From Candidatus Peregrinibacteria bacterium (GTDB taxonomy: Bacteria > Patescibacteriota > Gracilibacteria > UBA1369 > LOWO2-01-FULL-3), in NCBI GenBank assembly GCA_016186245.1, contig JACPLZ010000022.1, positions 1 through 15,216 of the forward strand: 15,216 nt of DNA, written 5' to 3'. The notes under the pieces are model-generated. The model worked only from the letters and a program-made list of their open reading frames with translations. It ran no database searches and was not told the origin of the DNA. Each line of letters opens with the position of its first letter. Positions within the stretch are counted from its first letter, which is position 1. Positions 6,950-13,225 of this stretch are shown piece by piece. A program made the position numbers and the translations under genes.

Positions 6950-7992
6950 GGTTTCAATAAAATTTTAACAATTTCCCGCACGCCATTTTTCACCCCTGTA
7001 TCACCTCCTCCTCCATTTTTATAGGCCATTTCCACGGCCTGCACAAATCCCGCCGCACCGATATCTCCTTCCAGCATCGCCCAGCCAAATTTTCGCGCAT
7101 AAACTTTTGCATTTTCAATCTGCTCGCCCCTGCTCGCATGCCTGCCCAAAGGGATAATCAGCGCCTTTTTTCCCAAAGCAGCTATTTCCGCCAGACTGTT
7201 TGCGCCTCCGCGCGATACCACCATATCGCACATCGCATACACATCAGCCAGTTCCTTATCCAGATATTCATATTGGACATACCCCTGCCGATGCAGACTT
7301 ATATCCAGTTTTCCACGCCCGCGCACATGCACAATCTGAAATTTTTTCAGCAATTCATCCAGGCACAAAGCAACAAGTTTATTGATCTGCTCCGCTCCCT
7401 GGCTTCCTCCAACGATCAAAAGCGCCGGCCTGTGCTGATTCATTTTTGTGAATTTATAGCCGCGCATTTTATCTCCGCCAAAAATTGTTTCCCTCAAGGC
7501 CGGACCTGTTACAACTATTTTTTTGGAATTTACGGCGCCGATTCGCGCAATACTTTCTTCAAAAGACAGGCATATTTTATCGGCGCGTTTGAAACAAAGC
7601 CGGTTTGCCATTCCAGGAACCGTATCCGACTCATAAAGAATCACCGGCACTTTAAAAATATTTGCGGCCAGAATTACCGGCACGCTCACAAATCCGCCGG
7701 TTGCAAAAACAACATCCGGTTTCCATTCTTTAATGATTTTTCTGGCCTGCCAGATACTCATCGGAAAGCGAAAAAAATCCAGGAAATTCTGGAGTGAAAA
7801 ATATCTCCTCAGTTTAGCCGTGGGAATTCCAAAAAATTGTACTCCGGAATTTTCCACCATCCTACGGTCCATTCCGTCATTTGAGCCGATATACAAAAGC
7901 TCGGCGCTCAGATGCTTTTTAAGCTCTTCTATAACGGCCAGGTTGGGGATAACGTGACCGCCTGTCCCCCCACCGGCCAAGATTATTCGCAT
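6946..7992 (-). CDS. murG: MurG, UDP-GlcNAc:lipid I N-acetylglucosaminyltransferase
   Basis: 348 residues, normal MurG length. It adds GlcNAc to lipid I to make lipid II, the peptidoglycan precursor, on the cytoplasmic face of the membrane. The N-terminal domain begins MRIILAGGGTGGHV (glycine-rich loop 7-13 with the catalytic-region His13). The C-terminal GT-B half begins with GGSQGA (195-200) and contains the UDP-sugar binding segment SRGGANSLAEIAALGK and a conserved QIENA near the end. Transcribed with ftsW upstream, whose 3' end overlaps this gene by 74 nt; the lemA-like gene overlaps its stop. The start at 7992 is fixed by the conserved MRIILAGGG; no Shine-Dalgarno precedes it. Confidence 0.96.
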   Translation of the reverse strand: MRIILAGGGTGGHVIPNLAVIEELKKHLSAELLYIGSNDGMDRRMVENSGVQFFGIPTAKLRRYFSLQNFLDFFRFPMSIWQARKIIKEWKPDVVFATGGFVSVPVILAANIFKVPVILYESDTVPGMANRLCFKRADKICLSFEESIARIGAVNSKKIVVTGPALRETIFGGDKMRGYKFTKMNQHRPALLIVGGSQGAEQINKLVALCLDELLKKFQIVHVRGRGKLDISLHRQGYVQYEYLDKELADVYAMCDMVVSRGGANSLAEIAALGKKALIIPLGRHASRGEQIENAKVYARKFGWAMLEGDIGAAGFVQAVEMAYKNGGGGDTGVKNGVREIVKILLKP

Positions 7993-9127
7993 GATAGGTT
8001 GTGTTTTCGGAAATATTTAAAAGAATGGCAATACCGATCAAAGATGCTACCAAAGATGAACCCCCATAACTTACAAACGGCAAAGTAATTCCGGTTACAG
8101 GCAAAAGTGCGGTATTCACGCCGATATTTACAAATGCCTGCATGGTGATCCAGGTGGTCAGGCCGACTGCAAGCAGCATTTCAAAGCTGCCCGAAGCGCG
8201 ATTGGCGATTGCATAACCCCGCACGGAAATCATAAAGTAGGCAATCACTATAAAAATAATTCTTAAAAATCCCAGCTCTTCCGCCGAAGCCGCAAAAATA
8301 AAATCATCGGACGCCTGCGGCAGCCAATAGGATTTTTGCACTCCCTGTGTCAAACCTTTGCCCCATATTCCTCCGCTTCCCACAGCCACATTTGCCTGCT
8401 GTGATTGCCAGCAGTAATCCTCAAGACATTCTTCATCCACGCGCATAAATCCCTGAAAACGCTCCCTAACATGCGGCACCGCCAAAATCACAACAATGGC
8501 AAAAATCAGCGCCGCAAAAAGACCAAAAGCAATGTGTTTCACTCGCGCTCCGGCAACAAAATACATCGCCAGCGCAATAATGCCGATCACCATAGTCGAG
8601 CCATAATCATTCTGCAAAATCACCGGCAGAATAATCAATCCGACTATAAACACAAAAGGCATAAATCCGTTGTTGAAACTTTGAATACTGTCATGTCGTT
8701 TGCTAAGCCAGTAAGCCAGATACAGGATGAGAGCCAGCTTCGCGAATTCAGAAGGCTGAAATGAAGTATTAAAAATAGTGATCCAGTTTGTGGCGATCGT
8801 GCCAAAGTTTTTTCCGAAAATCAGCACCGCCACCAATAAAATAACCATCAGCCCAAACAGCAGCGGCGAAACTTTTTTCCAGAATTTAAGCGGAAATTTC
8901 AACGCGGCTATAAACGCCAAAATCCCTACCCCAAGCCTAAAAAGATGTTTTTTAAAAAGCAGATAACAGTCTACGCTTGTGTCATCGCAATTTGGATAAA
9001 GAATATCCGGCGCTGAAAGAGAAATCGATTTCGGCACTCCTATGCTTGTGATCATCACCAAGCCGAAAATCAGTAAAAACAGCACCACCAAAAACAAAAC
9101 GGTATCGAATCGGATCACTTTTCTCAT
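7919..9127 (-). CDS. ftsW: FtsW/RodA/SpoVE-family peptidoglycan polymerase (SEDS), probably FtsW
   Basis: 402 residues from the ATG at 9127; a longer reading from 9205 is rejected because its first 26 residues are a translated repeat and the promoter lies inside it. About ten hydrophobic segments with the SEDS signatures: FQPSEFAKLALILYLA, a large extracytoplasmic loop containing SQQANVAVGSGGIWGKGLTQG, SDDFIFAASAEELGF and the C-terminal PVTGITLPFVSYGGSSL. SEDS proteins polymerise lipid II together with a class B PBP. Adjacency to murG favours FtsW over RodA. The last ~25 residues, after LLNISEN, are read from DNA that also encodes the start of murG in another frame and look non-conserved. First gene of the ftsW-murG-lemA operon. 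Confidence 0.93.
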   Translation of the reverse strand: MRKVIRFDTVLFLVVLFLLIFGLVMITSIGVPKSISLSAPDILYPNCDDTSVDCYLLFKKHLFRLGVGILAFIAALKFPLKFWKKVSPLLFGLMVILLVAVLIFGKNFGTIATNWITIFNTSFQPSEFAKLALILYLAYWLSKRHDSIQSFNNGFMPFVFIVGLIILPVILQNDYGSTMVIGIIALAMYFVAGARVKHIAFGLFAALIFAIVVILAVPHVRERFQGFMRVDEECLEDYCWQSQQANVAVGSGGIWGKGLTQGVQKSYWLPQASDDFIFAASAEELGFLRIIFIVIAYFMISVRGYAIANRASGSFEMLLAVGLTTWITMQAFVNIGVNTALLPVTGITLPFVSYGGSSLVASLIGIAILLNISENTTYHANNLGRWGDRRSRYPQPGRYRRA

Positions 9128-9133
9128 GGTGGG

Positions 9134-9139
9134 AGTATA
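9134..9139 (-). promoter_or_regulatory. Extended -10 promoter of ftsW (leaderless type)
   Basis: Minus strand reads TGTTATACT, an extended -10 (TG-N-TATACT), 6 nt before the ftsW ATG at 9127. No convincing -35 hexamer is present; the spacer is filled by the 9143-9163 palindrome. The spacing predicts a transcript starting at the ATG. Confidence 0.55.
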
Positions 9140-9142
9140 ACA

Positions 9143-9163
9143 GATTTTTGCGCAGCAAAAATC
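9143..9163. repeat. 21-bp perfect hairpin in the ftsW upstream region
   Basis: GATTTTTGC (9143-9151), loop GCA, GCAAAAATC (9155-9163): 9-bp perfect arms. It fills the position where a -35 spacer would lie for ftsW. A close relative, GATTTTTTTGCC-GAA-GGCAAAAAAATC, occurs at 13521-13547, suggesting a dispersed small palindrome or a recurring terminator-like element. Confidence 0.6.
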
Positions 9164-9181
9164 CTTCTCCTCTCCCGCATT

Positions 9182-9208
9182 GTCATGGTGAGCTTGTCGA
9201 ACCATGAC
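9182..9208. repeat. Short palindromic (REP-like) element between ftsW and lspA
   Basis: GTCATGGT (9182-9189), 11-nt loop, ACCATGAC (9201-9208): 8-bp perfect arms. Its minus-strand translation gives VRQAHHD, a peptide I have often seen at the start of spurious ORFs, which suggests a widespread short repeat. The loop carries the -35 box proposed for lspA. Confidence 0.6.
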
Positions 9209-9222
9209 TTGCAGCCTAAAAT
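9194..9222 (+). promoter_or_regulatory. Promoter of lspA (leaderless type), -35 inside a palindrome
   Basis: TTGTCG (9194-9199), 17-nt spacer, TAAAAT (9217-9222), then 7 nt to the lspA ATG at 9230. The transcript should start at or within a nucleotide or two of the start codon. The -35 is in the loop/right side of the 9182-9208 hairpin. Confidence 0.5.
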
Positions 9223-9229
9223 ATAACCA

Positions 9230-9670
9230 ATGAAAGAAAAAATCGCCTCAATTTTTGCCATCGCTTCTCTCTTTGCCCTCATCGATCAGCTGTCAAAATA
9301 TCTCGCTGTGGTGGTATTTAACCTTCCGTTTACACAAAATCCAGGTATTGCTTTCAGCATAAATCTGCCGCGCTGGTACTCCATTGTTTTTACGCTTGCG
9401 CTCATTTGCGCAATAATCTATTTCGCCATCAAAGACCTTGATTTAAAGAATAAACTGGCGCTGTTTTCAGTCGCTCTCATAGTCGGCGGCGCGCTCGGCA
9501 ATTTTATCGACCGCATCACCAAAGGATCCGTCACAGATTTTATTTCCATCAGTATATGGCCAAAATTTAATGTCGCCGATGCGCTTATCACCGCCGGCGT
9601 ATTGATGCTATTTATTTTTCATGCTAGGATCAAAAAAGTAAACCCAAGCAATGTCCGAAAAAAATCCTGA
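9230..9670 (+). CDS. lspA: LspA, lipoprotein signal peptidase (signal peptidase II)
   Basis: 146 residues, slightly short but complete. This membrane aspartyl protease removes signal peptides from diacylated prolipoproteins. Four hydrophobic segments (about 5-30, 48-66, 77-93, 113-132). Family motifs in order: LIDQLSKYL (18-25), FTQNPGIAFS (34-43), GGALGNFIDR (86-95), GSVTDFI (99-105) and FNVADALI (113-120). The catalytic aspartates correspond to Asp103 and Asp117 by analogy with Asp124/Asp143 of the Pseudomonas enzyme. Preceded by its own promoter, divergent from ftsW. Its last 20 nt overlap the start of the next membrane-protein gene, so the two are probably co-translated. Ends in TGA, which confirms TGA as a stop here. 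Confidence 0.94.
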   Translation: MKEKIASIFAIASLFALIDQLSKYLAVVVFNLPFTQNPGIAFSINLPRWYSIVFTLALICAIIYFAIKDLDLKNKLALFSVALIVGGALGNFIDRITKGSVTDFISISIWPKFNVADALITAGVLMLFIFHARIKKVNPSNVRKKS

Positions 9671-10424
9671 ATTCGGCACCCCTCAAATGAGTTTTGCCAC
9701 ATTCCTTCTTAGGCTGATTGCCGGCTCTGTCGGCGGCGTATTGGGCAGTCTGGTGATTCTGCTGATTTTCGTGCTTGCTTCTTCCATTCTTGATCCATTG
9801 ACAGCCGGAACGCCGCTTGATTCCGTCAGTCCGATTTTTATTTTCATACTTCTGATAATGATTTTCCTTGGCTCCACCATCGGAAACATCTTGAGCAGTT
9901 GGCTCCTGGCGCTGACGGAAAGGGGCAGATATATCAGAATTTCTTCATCCATCTATCAGATTTTCATTATCAATCTGATTATTTTTATAATCCTTGCGCC
10001 GGTATATTTTTTGACTTCCAGTTTGAATCTGGGTATCACAGCCTATGTTGTGGCTTTGCACATTGTCCTTTCGGCACAGGTTAGCGCGCTGATATTGGAA
10101 ATAGTCTCAAATCCGCGGCATGCGCTGGTCGGAGTTTACGGCACTACTTTTTCAATTTTGTTGAGCACAGCGGCTTTATTTATTTTATCCGGAATTGTCG
10201 AAAATCCGCGTATCCTGCTTTTTGGCGCTCTGCCTATCGTCTGGGGTTCCATCGCTTTTGTAGGCGGAATTTTCACTATTCTATATGGCTGGGTCGCCCG
10301 CACTTACGACAGGGATTTCCTGTCCAGCAGGACTGATTACGGAGATGATTATGGGAAGAAGGAGGAAGTTAAGATAAAGAAAGCAAAGGATGAAGTGGGA
10401 GCGGAGTTTTTGAGGCACAACTAA
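9651..10424 (+). CDS. Polytopic membrane protein of unknown function
   Basis: 257 residues with about six hydrophobic segments (roughly 16-45, 61-87, 102-122, 130-152, 160-182, 189-213), a short polar N-terminus and a charged Lys/Glu/Asp-rich C-terminal tail of about 40 residues that should be cytoplasmic. No catalytic motif, transporter signature or named family is recognised. The ATG lies inside the 3' end of lspA (20-nt overlap), so it is the second gene of that operon, but a link to lipoprotein processing is only positional. No Shine-Dalgarno precedes the start. Conserved-looking features are glycine-rich segments GSVGGVLGS and FLGSTIGNILSS. Confidence 0.8.
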   Translation: MSEKNPEFGTPQMSFATFLLRLIAGSVGGVLGSLVILLIFVLASSILDPLTAGTPLDSVSPIFIFILLIMIFLGSTIGNILSSWLLALTERGRYIRISSSIYQIFIINLIIFIILAPVYFLTSSLNLGITAYVVALHIVLSAQVSALILEIVSNPRHALVGVYGTTFSILLSTAALFILSGIVENPRILLFGALPIVWGSIAFVGGIFTILYGWVARTYDRDFLSSRTDYGDDYGKKEEVKIKKAKDEVGAEFLRHN

Positions 10425-10445
10425 GGACATGCTGAAAATCGCAGG

Positions 10446-10472
10446 AGGTCGGGCTCACGTGAGCAGCCACCT
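10446..10472. repeat. Palindromic hairpin after the membrane-protein gene
   Basis: The core GCTCACGTGAGC (10453-10464) is a perfect 12-bp palindrome; outer AGGT (10446-10449) and ACCT (10469-10472) extend the dyad with mismatches. No T-run follows on either strand, so it is not a standard intrinsic terminator; it may be a protein-binding site or mRNA 3'-end structure between the two convergent genes. Confidence 0.45.
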
Positions 10473-10497
10473 TTGAACGGTAATGGCGGACATACCT

Positions 10498-10707
10498 TTA
10501 TTGATTTTTTGATCTCTTCAATGCTTCTTGCAGCGCAATCCTCACCTTGTATACAAGGTCTCTTGTTTCTTCAGATAATAAGCGCCTTTCTGGCATAATC
10601 TGAACATCACAAACCAGTAACGTCAACAATGCATCGATTGCATCGTAGGCGGCATCGGATGCTTCTCGTTCACAATCTTCTTGTGATAATGGAGTTAATT
10701 GCTCCAT
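10498..10707 (-). CDS. Small acidic helical hypothetical protein
   Basis: 69 residues, predicted mostly alpha-helical and acidic in the N-terminal half (SQEDCEREASDAAYDAIDALL), then DVQIMPERRLLSEETRDLVYKVRIALQEALKR. No family is recognised. It has two cysteines but no metal-binding spacing. It is transcribed in the same direction as aroE, 140 nt downstream of the aroE end, and has a convincing promoter of its own, which together with the amino-acid composition argues for a real gene. The start at 10707 is the only upstream ATG after the promoter; no Shine-Dalgarno. Confidence 0.55.
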   Translation of the reverse strand: MEQLTPLSQEDCEREASDAAYDAIDALLTLLVCDVQIMPERRLLSEETRDLVYKVRIALQEALKRSKNQ

Positions 10708-10735
10708 GGGATAATGGTTACTTTACAAGGACAAT

Positions 10736-10764
10736 ATCATATCAATTCTTACAATTAAACGCAA
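10736..10764 (-). promoter_or_regulatory. Promoter of the 69-residue hypothetical gene
   Basis: Minus strand: TTGCGT (10764-10759), 17-nt spacer, TATGAT (10741-10736); the ATG at 10707 follows about 28 nt later. Located in the 140-nt gap downstream of aroE. Confidence 0.5.
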
Positions 10765-10847
10765 TATCTATTTTGTTGAATTTTGCCTGGAGTATGCCAA
10801 AAAGCCTATCTGCTACCACTCCACACACTAGGTTTTTCAGATGTTAC

Positions 10848-11684
10848 CTAAACCCAATTATTCAGCATTGCCTTTTGCATCTCCGGTTCCGGAGCATTTT
10901 TCCCCGTCCACAGTTTAAATTGTTCGAAAGCCTGGTTGATAAACATTCTTTCGCCGGTTACCGTCACGACCCCCATCTTTTGGGCTGCATCAATCAGTGG
11001 CGTAATCAGCGGCTTGTAGGTTATATCCATCACTGCCTGAAACTCTTTCACGTAGCTCTCCGCTCAAAAAGACGGCAGTTTTTTCAGGTAAGGATCCTTG
11101 TTAAGCCACATAGAAGTTGTATTCACTAAAATATCGCCGGTACCGAGCTCTTTCCATTCACCGCTATGAATTTCCGCCTCAAACATTTCCGCAAATTCAA
11201 TGGCAATCTGATCGGCTTTTTCCTTATGTCTGTTTACCACCCACACATTTGTTCCCATTTTGAGCAGTCCGTAACACACCGCTCTTGCGGCTCCGCCAGC
11301 GCCAAAAACCACGGACACACTGTTGTCTCCGGTAGGTACTTCCGGCATGGCCTCCATCAGCGCCATATTAGAGCCGATAAAATCGGTATTATATCCAAGC
11401 AAAACTCCATCGCGATTTACAACGGTATTAACCGCACCGATTCTGCGGGCGTCTTCATCGATTTCATCCAGATAATCTATAACTGTTTCCTTATAAGGCG
11501 CAGTGACAGACAGGCCATAAATCGGCTCCTCCCGTACTTTTTCGAAAAAACTTTTCAGCCCTTTTCCTTCAACTTCAAAAATTTCAAACTTTGCGTTGAT
11601 TTTCAGTTTTTTGAACGCGGCATTGTGCACCGCCGGCGACAGCGAATGTTTTGCGGGAAACCCCAATATTCCGTATTTCTTCAT
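10848..11684 (-). pseudogene. aroE: Shikimate dehydrogenase AroE, interrupted by one in-frame TGA
   Basis: The minus-strand frame from ATG 11684 to TAG 10848 gives a normal-length AroE of 277 sense codons broken by a single TGA at 11064-11066 (codon 207). No frameshift is involved: both parts are in one frame. Before the stop: shikimate-binding SLSPAVHN (14-21), catalytic Lys65 (TAPYKE), Asp101 (GYNTDF) and the NADP loop GAGGAA (128-133). After it: MDITYKPLITPL, TVTGERMFINQAFEQFKLWTG, the conserved C-terminal substrate-closing part. AroE reduces 3-dehydroshikimate to shikimate in aromatic amino-acid synthesis. Possible causes: recent nonsense mutation (from TGG or CGA), sequencing error, or programmed read-through. 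A weak promoter TTGTTT-N17-TAGCAT (11741-11713, minus) precedes it and overlaps the mscS promoter. Confidence 0.88.
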
Positions 11685-11693
11685 ATTTCCAGC

Positions 11694-11722
11694 TTGAGAA
11701 AATTACCGGAAAATGCTAACAT
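11694..11722 (+). promoter_or_regulatory. Promoter of the MscS-type channel gene
   Basis: TTGAGA (11694-11699), 17-nt spacer, TAACAT (11717-11722), with a 21-nt A-rich stretch before the ATG at 11744. It overlaps the putative divergent aroE promoter in a 59-nt intergenic region. Confidence 0.45.
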
Positions 11723-11743
11723 ATACCGATAACAAAAACAAAA

Positions 11744-12766
11744 ATGTTTACGGCATACGCTGCCACCGCGGCTGAAAATATTGCCAGCGGCACAGCAAAT
11801 AAGCTGGCCGGTCTGCTGGAGTTGATAATCGCACGGATTCCACTTTGGATAGCTGCTTTCATCGTAATTTTACTGTCGGTGCTGGTGGCTAAACTTGCGC
11901 GGAATTCCGTGGAAAATAAACTTGCTGAACGGGGAATTGAGCAGGAACATAAGGAAATGCAGATACTGGGCGGACGTCTGGCCTACTCCGGCGTGCTGAT
12001 AATCGGCATCACCATCGGTCTGAAAATCGGCGGTATTGATTTGACTACCATTATTGCAGCCGGCGCCTTTGGCATCGGTTTTGCCCTGAAGGATCTTATT
12101 ATGAATTTCCTGGCAGGCATTATGATTTTGGTTGGCCGGCACTTTACAATCGGCGATTTTATCCAGGTGGGAAGCACGATAGGCAAGGTTACGGAGATTC
12201 AATCCCGCGTTACCATTTTGCAGGCCACCGACGGTACCAGGGTTGTTGTCCCAAATGCGGAATTATTTAAAAAGCAGGTGGTGAGTTTTACAACCAATCC
12301 TTTCCGCAGGGTTGAAGTGATGGTTGGATTTGATTATCGGACAAATATTGAGAATGCGTTAAAAGTGTGCATGAAAGTTTTGAAAGGAACAAAGGGCGTT
12401 TTGATTGAACCGAAGCCGTCTGTTCTTGTGACGGATTTTGGCGACAGTTCGATTGATGTGAAGCTTAGGGCATGGGTTGATTCGCGCAGCGGCTGGATGA
12501 AAGTCAAAAGCGATCTCATTCGGAATCTGAACGATGCCTTTAATGAATATGGCATAGATATGCCATGGCCGGTAATGACCGTAGCTTACGACAAGGATAA
12601 AAAATTTGATGAAAAATTGATGAATGAAGAGCCTGCGAAAAATGGAGCTATCTCAGACAAAATTGTAACAACCTCCGTTATGCCGTTAAGGCCGGCAATT
12701 GCCGCAGAAGAAGCGATCATCAGCGAGGACGAACAGCCTTTAAGGCCGCTGGGAGAGCAGAGATAA
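11744..12766 (+). CDS. MscS-family small-conductance mechanosensitive ion channel
   Basis: 340 residues. Three transmembrane helices: about 31-50, 80-97 and the Gly/Ala-rich pore helix 101-130 (IIAAGAFGIGFALKDLIMNFLAGIMIL), followed by the beta domain with GDFIQVGSTIGKVTEI and the conserved VPNAELF (169-175), then an alpha/beta domain ending near DMPWPVMTV. This is the MscS core (about 285 residues) plus a polar C-terminal extension of about 55 residues rich in Glu, Ala and Pro. These channels form heptamers in the inner membrane and release solutes on hypo-osmotic shock. Monocistronic with its own promoter; followed by an AT-rich gap and the tRNA-like RNA. The ATG used is the first after the promoter; no clear Shine-Dalgarno. 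Confidence 0.93.
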   Translation: MFTAYAATAAENIASGTANKLAGLLELIIARIPLWIAAFIVILLSVLVAKLARNSVENKLAERGIEQEHKEMQILGGRLAYSGVLIIGITIGLKIGGIDLTTIIAAGAFGIGFALKDLIMNFLAGIMILVGRHFTIGDFIQVGSTIGKVTEIQSRVTILQATDGTRVVVPNAELFKKQVVSFTTNPFRRVEVMVGFDYRTNIENALKVCMKVLKGTKGVLIEPKPSVLVTDFGDSSIDVKLRAWVDSRSGWMKVKSDLIRNLNDAFNEYGIDMPWPVMTVAYDKDKKFDEKLMNEEPAKNGAISDKIVTTSVMPLRPAIAAEEAIISEDEQPLRPLGEQR

Positions 12767-12892
12767 CGATCGTATAAAAAAACTGCAACAAACTATCACT
12801 TTTTACCAATTCCAATAGGTGAATATGGGCTTGTTCAACGGGGAAACTTGAATTTATAAAAATTTTAAGAAAATTTAACAATCTTTTAATGT

Positions 12893-12922
12893 TTGCCTGA
12901 TAAAACAATTACGCATTATTGT
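12893..12922 (+). promoter_or_regulatory. Possible promoter of the tRNA-like RNA
   Basis: TTGCCT (12893-12898), 18-nt spacer, TATTGT (12917-12922). The expected start, about 7 nt later, coincides with the first G of the RNA at 12928. The hexamers are weak. The rest of the gap from the mscS stop (12767-12892) is A+T-rich without other recognisable signals. Confidence 0.35.
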
Positions 12923-12927
12923 TATTT

Positions 12928-12997
12928 GGGGTCGGCAGGTTGCGTCCCGCAGCTGATACCTGCAGGGACTGGGGTTCAAGTCCCCACGACTCCACCA
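12928..12997 (+). ncRNA. tRNA-like RNA without a D-arm, with encoded CCA and a G3:U70 pair
   Basis: 70 nt. A 7-bp acceptor stem GGGGTCG (12928-12934) / CGACTCC (12987-12993), then A73 and CCA. A perfect T-arm TGGGG-TTCAAGT-CCCCA (12970-12986). The third pair is G3:U70, the alanine identity element shared by tRNA-Ala and tmRNA. Only 13 nt (12935-12947) replace the usual D-arm region of about 19 nt. The middle can fold in two exclusive ways: an anticodon-like arm GCAG-CTGATAC-CTGC (loop with GAT) followed by a 5-nt variable loop, or an extended hairpin GCAGGT/ACCTGC plus TGCG/CGCA. Lack of a D-stem and GGGG...CUCCACCA ends recall the tRNA-like domain of tmRNA, but there is no tag reading frame and no room for one. 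A degenerate tRNA-Ile(GAT) or tmRNA remnant is the alternative. An intrinsic terminator follows at once. Confidence 0.7.
12947..12965 (+). repeat. 19-nt direct repeat, copy 1 (inside the tRNA-like RNA)
   Basis: CCGCAGCTGATACCTGCAG occurs exactly twice, here and at 13048-13066, 101 bp apart. Its GCAG/CTGC arms flank a 7-nt centre, CTGATAC, the anticodon-like loop of the RNA. Arms around a 7-bp centre are also the layout of a tyrosine-recombinase core site. Confidence 0.85.
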
Positions 12998-13004
12998 ATA
13001 ATGC

Positions 13005-13036
13005 AATAAGCCCCCGAAGTTTCGGGGGCTTATTTT
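13005..13036 (+). terminator. Intrinsic terminator of the tRNA-like RNA
   Basis: A 14-bp perfect stem, AATAAGCCCCCGAA (13005-13018) / TTCGGGGGCTTATT (13021-13034) with a GT tip, followed by TT. The A/T-rich base of the stem makes it bidirectional in principle. It lies 7 nt after the encoded CCA. Confidence 0.9.
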
Positions 13037-13047
13037 GACAGGATCGT

Positions 13048-13066
13048 CCGCAGCTGATACCTGCAG
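13048..13066 (+). repeat. 19-nt direct repeat, copy 2 (beyond the terminator)
   Basis: Exact copy of 12947-12965. The flanks do not resemble the rest of the RNA (no acceptor or T-arm follows), so this is a partial duplicate or a separate binding/recombination site, not a second RNA gene. Between here and 13141 no other feature is seen. Confidence 0.85.
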
Positions 13067-13140
13067 ATATTCTACTATTCACCTACTCCAAAAGCAATCC
13101 TCAATTCGTTTACAAAAACATCCGTTAAAATTCCAGACAT

Positions 13141-13165
13141 AAAAAAACCTCCCACGTGTGGGAGG
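13141..13165 (-). terminator. Intrinsic terminator on the minus strand
   Basis: CCTCCCAC (13148-13155), GT, GTGGGAGG (13158-13165): 8-bp G/C-rich stem with seven A on its left in the plus strand (13141-13147), i.e. a T-run downstream on the minus strand. There is no T-run on the right, so it works for leftward transcripts only. No minus-strand protein gene lies upstream of it within the window's adjacent kilobase, which points to a noncoding transcript. Confidence 0.8.
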
Positions 13166-13181
13166 AAACAAATTGAGTCTA

Positions 13182-13215
13182 TCGACAAATTTTTAATTTT
13201 TGAAAATTTTGTCGA
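13182..13215. repeat. A+T-rich inverted repeat
   Basis: TCGACAAA (13182-13189) and TTTGTCGA (13208-13215) close an A/T-rich hairpin, followed on the plus strand by a run of seven T (13220-13226). It might act as a weak rightward terminator. Confidence 0.5.
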
Positions 13216-13225
13216 GAAATTTTTT

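Noticed and set aside
9128..9205. Longer ftsW start at 9205
   Set aside because: The extra residues translate a palindromic repeat and a second hairpin, and the extended -10 box lies within them; FtsW homology begins at the ATG at 9127.
11064..11066. TGA as a sense codon (Gly or selenocysteine) in aroE
   Set aside because: Other genes here end in TGA with proper overlaps or downstream starts, the 1265-codon gene has no internal TGA, and AroE is not a known selenoprotein.
10629..11129. A 166-codon plus-strand ORF opposite aroE
   Set aside because: It is antisense to conserved aroE blocks, and its His/Arg-rich composition is typical of a shadow reading.
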